In this document: piece by piece, positions 36,984-48,515 of the stretch
How positions within the stretch are numbered: the first letter of the stretch is position 1
Layout of the letters: the number at the start of each line of letters is the position of its first letter
Assembly: GCA_037179385.1 (NCBI GenBank)
Contig: CM074187.1
Span: 11,533,450 to 11,597,449 of the forward strand
Length of the DNA stretch: 64,000 nt
Source of the DNA: Holothuria scabra
Taxonomy: Eukaryota; Echinodermata; Holothuroidea; Aspidochirotida; Holothuriidae
Direction: 5' to 3'
Translations under genes and position numbers: made by a program
The notes under the pieces: generated by a model
Told to the model about the DNA's origin: nothing
Database searches by the model: none
The model's input: the letters and a program-made list of their open reading frames with translations, nothing else

Positions 36984-37541
36984 AAGTGATCAACTTATGA
37001 TCACTTCATAAGCATTGTTACTTGCACTGCCTCCTACATTTCAAGATTCATTTTTTACAAATTACTCAGTCCAAACAACACCAAAATATAGCACAAAGAA
37101 GAAGACATATTATCCAATATTACTGTCAATTTTTATCGATTTTTGTAGATGTTTTCATATTTTTGTAGTAACAGTATGTAATGTTATTGATACATCTGTT
37201 CAGCCCATTTCATACTGGTTTTACAATATTTTTGGTGGATCCTGTACATTGACCAATCACTTGTTTTTTAGATCTGTTGTAGCCGGTTACCGTTAGTTTC
37301 CGCCCTCGCTACTTTCCGCTCCTCAAAAAAGGGTGTTTTCCGCCCCTTTTATTTTTAGCAGAAAACATCTTTTTGGGAGGGCGGAAAGTAATGGAATGGA
37401 ATGTGATATCAGTGGTACTTTTATCAAATGAAGATTCCATCAACTTTTCCTTAAAGTTTCAAACTTCATGGATGTCTTTTACTATTCAATGCGACACCCG
37501 TTACAGCCATGTTGATGTCTTTCCAAGCAACATTCTCATTG

Positions 37542-38788
37542 CAGGGTTGCCAGATGCAAAACCCCCATGGTTGCCAAATTATAGCCGCATAGTTACCAAA
37601 TTGCCCCAGTCGGATGCCAAATTTACCAAAAATGGTTCAAAAGTTGGGGTAAAACAGAAAGGGAGCAAAATTTAAAGAATCATGGCAAGTTTTGATCGAC
37701 ATTTGTTATGTTTTACCCAACGGTGTTTTTTTAGAAAGTTAACATGGTTTAGAGAAAATGAACTTTGGTAATTAAAAAGGTAAATATATTTATTCATCAA
37801 AAGTGCGTTGATGAAATAAAAATCGATTTTTGAGTGAAAAGAACTGAAAACAGCTAAAGGGCATACTACGTTCACAATTAATACCATTAACCTTGACTCT
37901 GAACTTTAAATACAGTTGATGAAGGTGGCGTAGCCAGGATGGAATTTTTAAGGGGACCTAGGTAACAAGTGAGGGGGCGGGGGGCTGGTACCTCCAAGGG
38001 TCAGGCGCAGCAAGACTTTTTAAGCAGAGCGCAATCATCAATTGGCGCGGAGCAAGGAAGAAAATTTTGGGCTTCACAAACCCTCCAGATGGCGGTAAAC
38101 GGCACTTCCCACATGTTTTAAGCTACATGTCCCCAGTCTTGAAACACAAATCTCATGTCTGCCACTTCTCAAATAATGAGAATAAAAATTCAGTCTACGA
38201 AAAAATGGTAATACATACACGTTTTATGGACCCCCAAACTGGGCATTTCGGATCTGTAGCCTGGGGGATCAGACTAAAGGGTACCGGTGTTCCCCTTTCG
38301 CGTGGAACCTCCCTTGGAAACTCCTTATCACTAACCGACTGCGTAAGCCCTCCAAATACAACTGTTGCCACATACTCAGTAGTACTTAGCTTGAATATCT
38401 AAGTAGTACGTAAACTATATGGGCCAGTGTAGGCCTAAACCAGTGAAACTCCCGTAACCGTACCGTTCACCTCGTGTGTGACATATTTCAAGAAGTAGAG
38501 TAGAAGGTACTGTTGCCTACTTGGGCCACCACCACTCTGTGATACAAATTACGGTATTGCTAGGTGAGGTGTTTCCGCCTGGTTAAATGAACTAAAAGTC
38601 TAAAATGAGGGATTAACTGTTCAAAATACTGCTAAGATCTTGGTTAAGCCTTTAAGATGCCAAATTTATCATCCTTGGATGCCAAAATTTGAATTGGTTG
38701 CCAAACATTTATTTTAGTTGCCAAGCCAATCCCTTGGATGCCAAATCTGGTCAAATTTGGCAACCAGGGATGCCAGTTGGCAACCCTG
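37542..38788. mobile_element. hAT-like non-autonomous element
   Basis: Ends are CAGGGTTGCCA and the inverse TTGGCAACCCTG. The flanks TCTCATTG (37534-37541) and TCTCACTG (38789-38796) form an 8-bp duplication with one change. The related foldback element 3 shows the uninterrupted site ATTCTCACTGTAGAC. Subterminal regions are rich in TTGCCAAAT-type repeats. No transposase frame is seen. TIR and TSD length fit hAT. Confidence 0.85.
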
Positions 38789-38844
38789 TCTCACTGTAGA
38801 CTTTAGTATACTTATACGTACTTACGTACAGGTATATGGTATTC

Positions 38845-39310
38845 TCACCTCACCTAACCGTACATTGACTAAAAAAATACTTTCTGATATCTAATCTGCA
38901 GTGACGCTTCTGGAATTTGAGCTGGTGGCCTCTAGTTCTACTGTCTTCAGACAGATTAAAAAAGACTGACTGATCAACATTTTCTAGACCTTTCACCATT
39001 TTAAAAACTTCAATCAAGTCAGCTCTTAGTCTACGAATTTGTAGTGAAACTAGACCAGAACTCTCAAGCCTGAGATCATAACTGAGTTTAGATAATTCTG
39101 GAATCATTTTTGTAGCACGACGTTGTACTTTCTCAATATTATCTATATCTTTTTGGAGATAAGGACGCCATGCCTGACAACAGTACTCAAGATGAGGTCT
39201 GACTAGAGATTTGTACAATTTAAGTATATTACTACTACTTTTACAATCATAAGTTCTGTTAATAATACCAAGTACCTTATTAGCAGAATTTACTGTGCCG
39301 TACCGTATTC
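38845..39310 (-). mobile_element. LINE reverse-transcriptase C-terminal fragment
   Basis: The minus strand gives an open frame with YKSLVRPHLEYCCQAW, EKVQRRATKMIPELSKL, RRLRADLIEVFKMVKGL and RLDIRKYFFSQ, classic CR1/L2-type C-terminal sequence. It lies precisely at a site that is empty in element 3, flanked by GTATTC on both sides. Confidence 0.85.
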
Positions 39311-39641
39311 AGTGCTGTGAACAACTGTTCACACATTCAGCATAAGTCTACCTATAGACAAGCGGACTACTTATATGTAAAAAAAATACAAGTCCGTAAC
39401 TAGACTTGACGTTTAGAAAAAAGGTTGTAAAATTCATTCTTTGCGATGATTTTTGATGAGAATACTGAAAAAGTTTTAGGCCTAGCCATAAATTTCATTG
39501 TTTCCTTGTACTTGGATTTGAAATTTGAAGTTAACAGTTATTTTTATCACATGTTAGTTCAAACATTACTTTCCACCCCAAGATTTTTAGGGGCGGAAAG
39601 TAATGGGCGGAAACTACCAAGGGCGGAAACTAATGGACCCC

Positions 39642-40070
39642 GTTGTAGCCTAGCCTATAGTTTTTGTTTTTTCCTTAGCAATCTTTTAAGGTTCTGATCG
39701 AGCCATGGTAAATGATGTTTTGATTTTTCGATGGAACATGTTTTTCAACTGACTTTTGGATGGAGGTTTTGAAAGTATTTCAAATTTGATCCTACTACTA
39801 GGAAGCCAGTGAAGTTCCTTTCATAAAAGTGGGGTTGTGTGACACCCACACAGGAAAGTACATTTGCCATAGGCCAAAGAATCACGCCAAGGTGGAGGTG
39901 TTTGGAATTACACGCCACACCAATTGTTGCAATTGTATGCCAACTGTTGTTATTTTCTTTTATGTGAAAGGCCCTACTTTCCAGTTCATGTCAGTGACAC
40001 CTTTTACTTTCCTCTTAACAATACGTGCTGCAGAGTTTTGAATTTTTGTCTGAAGTAGCTGTATACAATG
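39642..40070 (-). mobile_element. minus-strand LINE remnants
   Basis: The minus strand gives LPWLDQNLKRLLRKKQKLYR just outside foldback element 2, matching the linker between endonuclease and RT in CR1-like proteins. Farther up it gives KELHWLPSSRIKFEIL and QTKIQNSAARIVKRK, motifs from the C-terminal end of a LINE protein. These look like two juxtaposed pieces. Exact borders are unclear. Confidence 0.5.
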
Positions 40071-40444
40071 ATTTGAGTTTAAACGCCTAGGCTAGTTATT
40101 ACTTAGTACCGTCCGGGCTAGCCTGTGCTAGGCCTAAGTTACGTTCCCTAACATTGTAAGACTAAGAGTTCGGGTGTCCGTACCCGTTCCGTAACGTTAG
40201 TCCTCCGTGAAGGACAGTGATCGTCCGCTATACACATACTCATTATACTATCTTACTGTATAGGACTATAGGGAGCAATTACTTTTTCTTTTCAAACACA
40301 ACAATTCGACTCTTAATCAAGCAAAGCTGTGATACGACACTACTAAAACACCACAACAATACAAAGTCTTACTTTGCCTGTACTTTGCATTCCCAGACCT
40401 CTCAGTAGTCATTTTTCCTTGTACTAGGCGGCGCCTAACGTAAG

Positions 40445-40562
40445 TCGTAATGTAGTCATAGAGTAGGATAATAGGAACTAGAGGGCGGACTCCCCAAAAC
40501 AGCTGTGATCGCATGGACACTCTAAACCCATATTCTATCTGGGCAACAGACCGATCGCTTAC
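40445..40562 (-). repeat. dispersed ~115-bp repeat, inverted copy of 43862-43990
   Basis: The reverse complement shares GCCCAGAT, GTGTCCATGC, ATCACAG, GGAGTCCG, CTCTAGTTCCTAT and CTCTATGA blocks, in the same order, with 43862-43990. Unclassified; no terminal repeats or coding potential established. Confidence 0.6.
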
Positions 40563-41519
40563 ATAGAGATTCATACAAATCACATGCACATGAACGTCCA
40601 AAAATTTGATTTCTAAAATCATCTACTTCTATCAGAAAAAGAGGAGGATGTAGCATCTCTCATAAATTGTAAGTTTCTTCTGATGGTTTCGTATTTTATT
40701 CTTGTTTAAGCTGAAAAAGACGCATTTTTCTTCACTTAGTGCGAACACGTTCCTGTAACACAGTTAGTATGCAATAGGCAAATATACGTAGTATACAGTA
40801 CCATCCGCCTAACGTTACTGGTTAGTTTCTGAATCTAAACAATCCACTCTCTGTAAACTTTGTGCATGGAGCCTTTTCACGATGCAATGAGATGTTATAT
40901 AAACAAGAGGTGTTTTTACACTGGTGGGGCTAGGAATTTAGGTCAGATGGGGCAAAAATGGCCAACAGGGCGTGTTATTATTTAGCAGCAGGCTGTAAAA
41001 TAGTAGGGCCTAATTAGTTAAAAAGAGCTGGCATGCAATTTTGGTCTGCTAGGGTGAGGGTTGCAGTAATTTTAACCATACTTTGCTACTTTCTTTAAAT
41101 CTTTTAACAGGGGGTAGGGTGTCTAGAGCCCCAAGTATGTTTGAGACAAATTTTTGGAGCCAAATTTGTAACTGACTAAGGTTCTATGCCTCAAATTTAT
41201 GTACATGTGTAACGTTAGGCTATATATGCCTACTGGGGGCTAATCAAGCTTGATTCTGTTGCACTGGAAAGGTACATTATTTGAGGAAATGGTGAAATAT
41301 GTTAGTGTTTAATTCCTTGATGCAGTTTAACTTACTTTTACCAACACCTAAAAGAAGAAGAAAAAAAAACCCATTGAATACCTGATGCCAGTCTTGAGTT
41401 GTAGGCTACTATATGTACTATGCTACGGGTTGCATTTGGTTTTAATACATCATGGTAAATGATAACAATCTTCACCCCAAACAGAAACTGATGGTTTCAT
41501 TTTTTTCTTGCACTTGCAG

Positions 41520-41653
41520 GGAGAAACCCAAGGGATGTCAGATTCATAGTGCTGCTGGCCATGAACTGTTTCCTGTACTTTGTACGCTGGATGTGGTCAT
41601 GTCTGAAGGCATCTGCCACACAAGCAGATAATGAAGTGAACAAAGACATTTAA
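41520..41653 (+). CDS. probable 3'-terminal exon of an unidentified membrane-anchored protein
   Basis: A strong acceptor (TTTTTTTCTTGCACTTGCAG ending at 41519) is followed by an open frame to TAA at 41651-41653. Entered in phase 1 it encodes a basic start, NPRDVRFIVLLAMNCFLYFV, then RWMWSCLKASATQADNEVNK and a last DI: a hydrophobic segment of about 17 residues flanked by basic and then hydrophilic residues, typical of a C-terminal single-pass helix. No upstream exon could be assigned in the repeat-filled DNA, and I do not recognise the family. No polyadenylation signal is close. It could also be an exon of a processed pseudogene. Confidence 0.45.
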
Positions 41654-42368
41654 AGCTTGATTCTCGCACCCCAAACTATAATTTTTGTAGCTAGTCCACA
41701 TCCACAGATATTCCCAATTGGCTCTACTCTTTGACTGAAAGCAAGTTCAAAAAGTGCTGAGTACAGAACTCATACACACTGTACTGAGAATGTTTGATTA
41801 CACACTGGGATCAAGTATGATCACCCTGAAGTAACAGACTGAGATTGTGTCTGGATGAGGATGAATTTTAGGCAGAGGAGGGATTGAGGGGCTTAATGAA
41901 GAAGGTTAAGAGAATTGGAACTGCTTGGGTGTCATCTTTTAAGTCCAGGTTCACTTAACCTACAAAGTGTCAACTGACTTTTAATTATCATCATGTACAC
42001 CTTGAATATTTTGATAGAAAATGTTAATTCTGGATCACCATACCTTGCAACTACTGGAGTTTAGACAGTTGAGGGAGACATTCAACAAGCCAAAGCAAAA
42101 TTATGGGAAGCAATAATGTCAGGTGCTGGTGAAAGACTGCATTCTTTATTATACTTGACAACAGTTTTAAAGACTTCCAAGTGCCCAGAGAAATTAGAGA
42201 AGTACTGCAACATGTGACTGTGATTGGACTAAAATGGTTGTTACAACAGAACCTATTTAACATTGTTTGAAGAAGAAGTAGATCAGACAAATGTATACAT
42301 GTAGGCCTATTCATGTTTTGCTTTTTACTCTTCATGCATGCCAGTAAACTAGTGCTTCTAGTTTCTGC

Positions 42369-42541
42369 CAGTGGTGTAACAAATCACGACTCATGTCACT
42401 TCCTCTCAAAATGATAGTGACTCGATAGAATTCAGGAGTTATTTCCGCATTGGAAAAGTACAGTGACTCGAGTAGAGCCACTTAAAAGTTTGAAAACTGG
42501 TGACTTGAGTCACTAGATTTAGTGACTCGATTACAACACTG
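42369..42541. mobile_element. 173-bp hAT-type MITE
   Basis: It begins CAGTGGTGTAACAAATCACG and ends with the inverse of CAGTGTTGTAATCGAGTCAC, flanked by a perfect 8-bp duplication GTTTCTGC (42361-42368 and 42542-42549). The interior repeats GTGACTCGA and its inverse several times, plus one TGAGTCA. These features fit a small non-autonomous hAT element. Confidence 0.9.
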
Positions 42542-43861
42542 GTTTCTGCAAGCTCACTGTTGCCATTATGACAAGCTGAGAAGTATTTTATAAAAGAGGC
42601 GCATAGAGTAGGCTTTAGTTAGGCTGTAGTTTGCATATCATGGTACCACATTATTGCAGCCTACACCTTGAAATATACATTGAGAAATTGTGGAGCGACA
42701 TTTCAAAAAAATTCAAAGGTGCACTGTGGCTATTGCCAGTCTCCCCTTAATTCCCAAATTTTGCACTCCTTTTCAAAAGATTAGAAAGAAATTGCACCTG
42801 TAGCCCTACTACATCATTATTCCTTATAGCTGTAAATTACAGTAAAACATCTGTATGTGAAAAAGGAAGAAAAGGGATACAAAAATAAAACAATGTAGTA
42901 AAGATAGAATGTCTGTTCAAGCCTTCTCTTTTCAGTTTATTGGCATCTATAGTTACAGTATTTTATTAGCTGCCCCTAATTCACAAGGCTGAGTGAGTAT
43001 CACTTTCATGTGAACTTTTACTAGTCGCCCGACATAGAAGGGAGTAACGTTCAATAACTTTTTTACCCCCTGTATATCAAGCTGACTGATTCAATTGGCA
43101 AAAATATTCTGGTTCATCTTTTCAGTCAACCACTTACAACATATGACTAACACTACAGCTGACCAGCTACTAAAATAAAATAAAATCAGTCACGTCATGC
43201 CACTTGTGCTGCCCAGTCTATATTACTTTTCTAGGCATAGTTTTTAATTTGAGAATGAAAAAGAAAAAAAATGATAAAAACCCCTCCCCACCCAGTGACC
43301 CAGGTATTCAGTTTAGTAGAAGAATATTCCTTCCTTTTTAACGTCCATTTTTCAATCTCCACAGGAAATATGTAAAATCAAACATGAGAAAAATGTTGGA
43401 ATGTTAGGATAGGCCTACATTTGCGACTTCATTTGGGGACGAGTTGTCTCCTCTGTTCGGAGTTTCATTATGTGCCGAGCTGTCTGAGTAGCCAGCTTCA
43501 TTAAGACGCCGAATTGTCTGTATATGAAGGGCTATATGCTTTTAGTAGGTGCCGAGTTGTCCGACTTTACAAAAGCACTGGGAACTGTGAGGCCGTTCTG
43601 TCTTACAAGGGCGAGTTGTCCTTGCCTGCATGAGTGTGTTCCTCGAACGTTACTCTTTTTATCACTGAAAAGCAAATTCAGCCCCTCGTCGACCATTTCT
43701 GTTGACGTGAAAAGTTAGAAAATATCTTTACGCGTCAAAGCGAACAGCTTATGCCACTTTTTAGGATGAAATACACATTTTACAAGGACAAATAAGTCGC
43801 AGGAATCGGCCGAATCGATTTTTGCCGTACAGTTCGTACACACATGATCGCTCCCCGCGTG

Positions 43862-43990
43862 ACTTTTGCCCAAGTCATGCCCAGATTGAACGTGGATGCC
43901 GTGTCTCCATGCAATCACAGACGATTTACGTACGCGCCATTGGGAGTCCGTACTCTAGTTCCTATATCCTGCTCTATGAATGTAGTACAG
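43862..43990 (+). repeat. dispersed ~115-bp repeat, partner of 40445-40562
   Basis: Plus-strand copy of the block described at 40445-40562, about 3.3 kb away and in inverted orientation. Sequence between the copies includes the 41520 exon and the hAT MITE, but no evidence says the pair are ends of one element. Confidence 0.6.
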
Positions 43991-44128
43991 ATTTTCCCAC
44001 AGATTGTACCTAATTAGGCCTAGGCCTATATACTTTCTGTGTGACTAACGTTAGATCATGAATGGATCATGGAACATATGCCTCGCTAGGCCTATATTTA
44101 TGGCACGCCAAAAGGCTCACCCGCATTT

Positions 44129-44314
44129 GATGATGTACTAAAATTATACGTTCATGTACCAAAAATATACGATGACGTAGAAACTTCATACGATCATGAG
44201 GTAAATTAACACCATCATGTACTAAAACCATAAGTTCATCATGTTACATGTTACGATTTACATGAAAAATCACACGTTGTACATCTACCACACGTTGTTC
44301 ATGGAAAAATGTAT
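44129..44314 (+). repeat. degenerate 21-bp phased tandem array (nine units)
   Basis: Units start at 44129, 44150, 44171, 44192, 44213, 44234, 44255, 44276 (18 bp) and 44294. Most begin with G and contain ATCATG, TTCATG or a near variant followed by TACYAAAA-like sequence, ending in AC. Individual units differ at many bases while the 21-bp register is kept. A SINE abuts the array at about 44319, and similar words (TACATGAACG) reappear after it near 44927. Confidence 0.75.
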
Positions 44315-44318
44315 GATC

Positions 44319-44756
44319 GGTGGAGATGGCTCAGTGGTTTGAGCGTCGTACTGCCTTGCATACTGAAGGTCCCCGGATCAAATCCCGGTGGAACCACTTG
44401 GAAATTTTCCTTGAAATTAACTTGTTCAGCATAGCTGTTCACAGTGATGCTGAGGGGTTTAAAATTGGTGAATTACAAAATTGGGAATTTGGTTGTCCGT
44501 TTCAGGAAGTTGTCCGACTCAGGAAGTTGTCAGCTTGCTCAGTTCAGCTGTTGAGCAGTGGTGCAGAGCAAGCATAACCTCCACCCCCTCCAGCCTTTGG
44601 GAAAGTGGCTAAAGACTGGGGATACGCTCACGTCCGTCGGATGGGGAGGGATTAGTACATGCCAGCCTCGATACCTCTGAGCACTAGTCGGGCATCTTAT
44701 GGGGCTTTGGCCCTCCTTTGCCCTTCAACCTGTTATGTTATGTTATGTTATGTTGT
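44319..44756 (+). mobile_element. tRNA-derived SINE family A, copy 2, intact A and B boxes
   Basis: The head has a perfect pol III A box TGGCTCAGTGG (44327-44337) and a B box GATCAAATC (44376-44384), about 39 bp apart, as in tRNA genes. A unique body follows, then the 3' end GGGCATCTTATGGGG with CCCTTCAACCTGTT and a short ATGTT tail. The same 3' end occurs on the LINE at 53741-56690, suggesting that LINE family mobilised it. Confidence 0.9.
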
Positions 44757-44880
44757 AATTGCCCCTTCTGCATTGCCCTCGCGTACCAGAAGTCCGCGAT
44801 GGGGCCCCTTCGGTACACGAACATACATTTAGCACATGTACGTATGCAATCAATATGTACTGGCCAACAACGTCTGTCTA

Positions 44881-44914
<34 letters not shown>
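44881..44914. repeat. GAT trinucleotide microsatellite
   Basis: Eleven consecutive GAT units. Confidence 0.95.
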
Positions 44915-44916
<2 letters not shown>

Positions 44917-46271
44917 GCAGTTAGTACATGAACGTTTACTTCTACCACAGGTGGCACACCACCATTAATTGTTGCCATTGACTTACACACTAAACATGCT
45001 TGGTTATTCTGCCTCTATTTCCTTGTCAAGGTTTTCAATGCCAGTGAGTGTACCATCAAAGCGAAGCTGACGAGTTGTTTATTAATGACACATAAGAATT
45101 CCCATAGCATGACCATTGACTTTTTGAGCTACAGGCGTATGAAAGAAAAATAGTGATTCCCCCCCCCCCCCCCCCCCTTGTCACTACCCAGCAAATGAGA
45201 TAGGTCCGCTGACATTCCAAAGCCTCTCAGTCAGCTCAGGTGTAACCAATTTCAACCATTTTCCCACAGAATAATCTCCAACTCAACCACTACCAAAAAC
45301 ATGCAACAATCCATTCACAGCTTTCTTTTAACACATTGAAAAATTAACCCAAACAAAAGGTTTGTTATTCCCGGGGCTCGATGTTTCCAGAAGTGCGAAT
45401 GTTCCCAAGATTCGGAAAATTGAACCTCGGTAACATTGACATAGCCCCCACTATACTAATCGTTTAATAACTTCGGTCCGACCAGGGAAAAAGCTTATTG
45501 ACTTGTTTTCTGTACTCTTTACTGATTTCTCTCCTTTGCATTTGAAAGAACCTTAAAATATGACGCTACAGAATTTTGAGAAGAAGTTGCACTTTTGATC
45601 TGCAAGCAAAACAAAAAGTTGTCACCAGTCCTTCACTAACTACCTACTTGATTTTGGTCTATTCGTAGACTTTTGGCAATTTTTAGTGTGTTAAAAATCA
45701 AAAGGAAGTCAAGCAAGAACTTAAAAAGTAGCAAAAGCCGACGAAAACATGCGTTTGTATTGGATTATTCGCTCTTCAGACCGTCTTAGTGACAGTGGTG
45801 ACTCTAGGCTGGGACAGGGGCCAACATGTCCCCTGTCGGGTGATGAAATCCCAAATGGTAGGGTTATTTTTTTATTTTAGTTTGGCAGACGGAAGCGATA
45901 AAATGTAAAGCATCTTTCAACTCTCGGTCTATAATTAGCTTACAAGTATCCCAAATGAAGGCAAATTTGCAATTAATTCCGTCACTTTTGTTTGATTTTA
46001 CCGTCGTAAACGGTGCGCACGGAAACTTTGCTTTCGACAAGTTTTGCCAACACGACGGCATCATTGTCTGAAGTTTCAGCCTACATTATTTAGCAATTTG
46101 GCTCCGCGTGTCGTGTAAATACTGGCTCTGTACCACGTACCGCCGGGATTACACATTTTATTATCGTAACTATACACTTTTCTATATGTCAACAACATCA
46201 TTGGCCTGGGGCGATGTGCCCATATCGTTTGGGTATGTTTACGCAATATAAACTGCTATACTATTATTTAA

Positions 46272-46510
46272 AGGGGAATTGGAATCCCCCTAACCTGATG
46301 TTGTGAAGTAAACTGCCCTGATTCATGATTGGCTCTTGAGAGTAATGTGAGAATATTTTTCTCCTCAACCGTAATTGATTGGCTTACCTTGGATATGTAA
46401 TACTCGGAAGTCGTAAAAATATTATGAACGATACTTTGAAGAGAGATCAAGAGAAAATTGTTAAATTCGTTCGATGCTTCGAAATAAGTTTGGAACGATT
46501 GCTCTAGCCT
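46272..46510. mobile_element. TTAA-type MITE, diverged copy 3
   Basis: TTAA then AGGGG at the left. The interior TTCATGATTGGCTCTTGAGA, a GATATGTAATACTCGGAAG block and an ATACTTTGAAGAGAGA block align with the other copies. The right terminus has decayed. Confidence 0.65.
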
Positions 46511-48134
46511 GATATGACTTGCTTGTACATTTTTATGTCCATTTCATTTGGGATATTCGTTCTCCCTACCGTCACTCTACCGTTCTTCTTAGTGATTTTA
46601 CCGTCAACTGCCAGAATTAATTGGTTTGTATCAAAAGATTCGCCTTTATTGAGCTGAGCACGTCAGAAGTTTCAAAGACTTCAAAAACAGATAATACCCC
46701 GAAACATTAAAATGGCTTCTCACGATCCTTGCAGATAAGAAAGCGTTAATAAATATTTAAGACATTCCATTGCATCCTAATCCAATTGTTTTTCTTTGTT
46801 TTTATAGTGTACTAATATTCATTATGAAATCTACTGCTTTCCAACCCTTTTATTCTTCCTTTGATGTTAACTTTTTTTTGTGAATAAGAAGCCTTTCAAA
46901 TTTTTATTCTTACTGTAAAAAATAATTATTTTCTTTGAAGAAATTATCCTAGCAATTCTTGGCAGGCGACGGAAGCCTTTAACCGCAAGCCCGGAAGATG
47001 AAAAACCAGAGGATTGAGACAAAGGGTCCGCCATGGCAATGTCTTGTTTCAAGGCCTTTGAGATAATTATGGCCCCGGTTCAAAAATCCTGCGTCTGAGT
47101 GGCCCAGTCACGGGTTCAAGGGGGGTATGTTCCCCTATTCATATTTTGATAACAAAAAATAAATGAAAAATAATAAAAAAAACGTTCAAGGACTGAAGTT
47201 ACTGGGTGGACGATCTTGAACATGTATTTTGTTTTGAAATGCTGTTTCAATACATATCGGAATCGATTTTCAATCACTTTTTGTAGCCCTGTTATACCTT
47301 ATTCCATGTACCCTGTCCTATCTCCTCGTCGGGGAAGGACTGAAATTTTATCGGGCGGCTAAGAAAAGAAAAACTAAGTTACTGAATGGGTGATCATGAA
47401 CTGTTTTTTTTCTTCTTCTTTATGAACTTTTTTCTTTTGTAACGCTATTTTAATACGTATCTGAATCGGTTTTAACCACTTCTTACTAGCTCTGCTATGA
47501 AGAAGTGATAAACACCGTCTCACCCCATCTTCAATTCGTGCGCGCAATGTCATGCCTCCTCGGTGAAGGCTGCCCTCCCCTTTTGATGAGAAAATCCAGT
47601 TTCGTCGGGGAGCCTTCATCTACCGACCCACGATAAACTTAGTCACCGGGACGATCTTTTCTATTTTGCTTACTAAAAGACCAGATTCTTCAAGGAAACT
47701 CAAAATTCCGAATTTTCCTTACAAAATCGGACGAGAGGTTGTTCATCTGCATGCAGTGCCCAATGGTCTGTCATCTGACCTGCCCCGACAACCGAATTCT
47801 AGCAACGATAATGAAAATCAGCCGTGTTTTCAGCTACACATGATAAACAGTTTGAGAATGAATGTCTCTGCACAAGTCTGACTGAAAATTCATTGTAAGC
47901 CACCTTGTAACGTGACATATTTTAATTACGTTTGAAGTAAAATCATTTTCTGTAGTTCAGGCAGCCACGTAGAAAACTTCATCTTTTTCAGTGGACCTTG
48001 CAATTGAATACAACGAGCTAAATTCTTAACATAGTAAAAAAAACAGTACGTTTTCAATTCCGTTGCATAGTTCCCCCGAAAAGAGACAAGACCATTACAT
48101 CTAACTGTAGCAGTACCTTTTATCTGGTAATGAG

Positions 48135-48515
48135 TTTTTCTCTTGAAGTGAAAATTTCATTTCTAAGGAAAGTTCAAAGTAACGACTGCTTCATTTAAAG
48201 CTATAAGTCTGGGAAATGCCATTTTCGGCTGTCTGAGGAGCCAGATTTTTGTAACAATTTTCTGTACACTCCGCGCCAACTGATGGTGGCGGTCCGCTTG
48301 CAATTGGAAAGTACTTTGGTCGAACAGATTGCTGAACAGAAAAATGCATGCCTGCAAATTATTCTTCGTTTTGGGGCAGTATTTTGAAGTGAAAGTCTTA
48401 TTGCGACAAAAACTCAAAATAGTGACTGCTTTGCTTTTAGTTACGAGCCGGGAAATGTCATTTCCTGCTGTCTCGGGGTTCTCAATTTTGAAAATTTTCT
48501 GCGTGCTCCATTTAG
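48135..48515. repeat. diverged tandem duplication in unclassified repeat DNA
   Basis: Two stretches (about 48135-48285 and 48375-48515) share TTGAAGTGAAA, an ACTGCTT block, GGGAAATG(C/T)CATTT, GCTGTCT and ATTTTCTG in order. A minus-strand GCGGAGCGC-type block (about 48240-48300) matches blocks at 38017, 50030, 50360 and 60410. Confidence 0.5.

Larger units (their letters stand above)
37285..39641. mobile_element. foldback DNA element 2 (TTTCCGCCC arms) carrying two later insertions
   Basis: It begins GGTTACCGTTAGTTTCC and ends GGAAACTAATGGACCCC, with a perfect 9-bp target duplication GTTGTAGCC (37276-37284 and 39642-39650). The arms carry repeated TTTCCGCCC and inverse GGGCGGAAA motifs. It is closely related to the 629-bp element at 52337-52965. 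Relative to that copy it contains two insertions: 37542-38788 (hAT-like) and 38845-39310 (LINE piece). The insertion target is itself a minus-strand LINE (36.0-40.1 kb). Confidence 0.85.

Noticed and set aside
36758..36985. Open frame of repeated VVLCC residues
   Set aside because: It is the translation of the GTGTT microsatellite tail of the SINE.
37015..37296. 93-codon plus-strand frame
   Set aside because: It crosses into the left arm of foldback element 2 and has no motif; the minus strand here is probable LINE linker.
40317..40622. 101-codon minus-strand frame, similar over a short stretch to a frame at 43822
   Set aside because: The similarity follows from the dispersed DNA repeat; the reading frame is not maintained between copies.
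44129..44314. CRISPR-like array
   Set aside because: The genome is eukaryotic, units are adjoining and degenerate, and there is no repeat-spacer alternation.
44319..44400. Functional tRNA gene
   Set aside because: A and B boxes are present, but the acceptor stem does not close and the sequence continues into a SINE body with a LINE-type tail.
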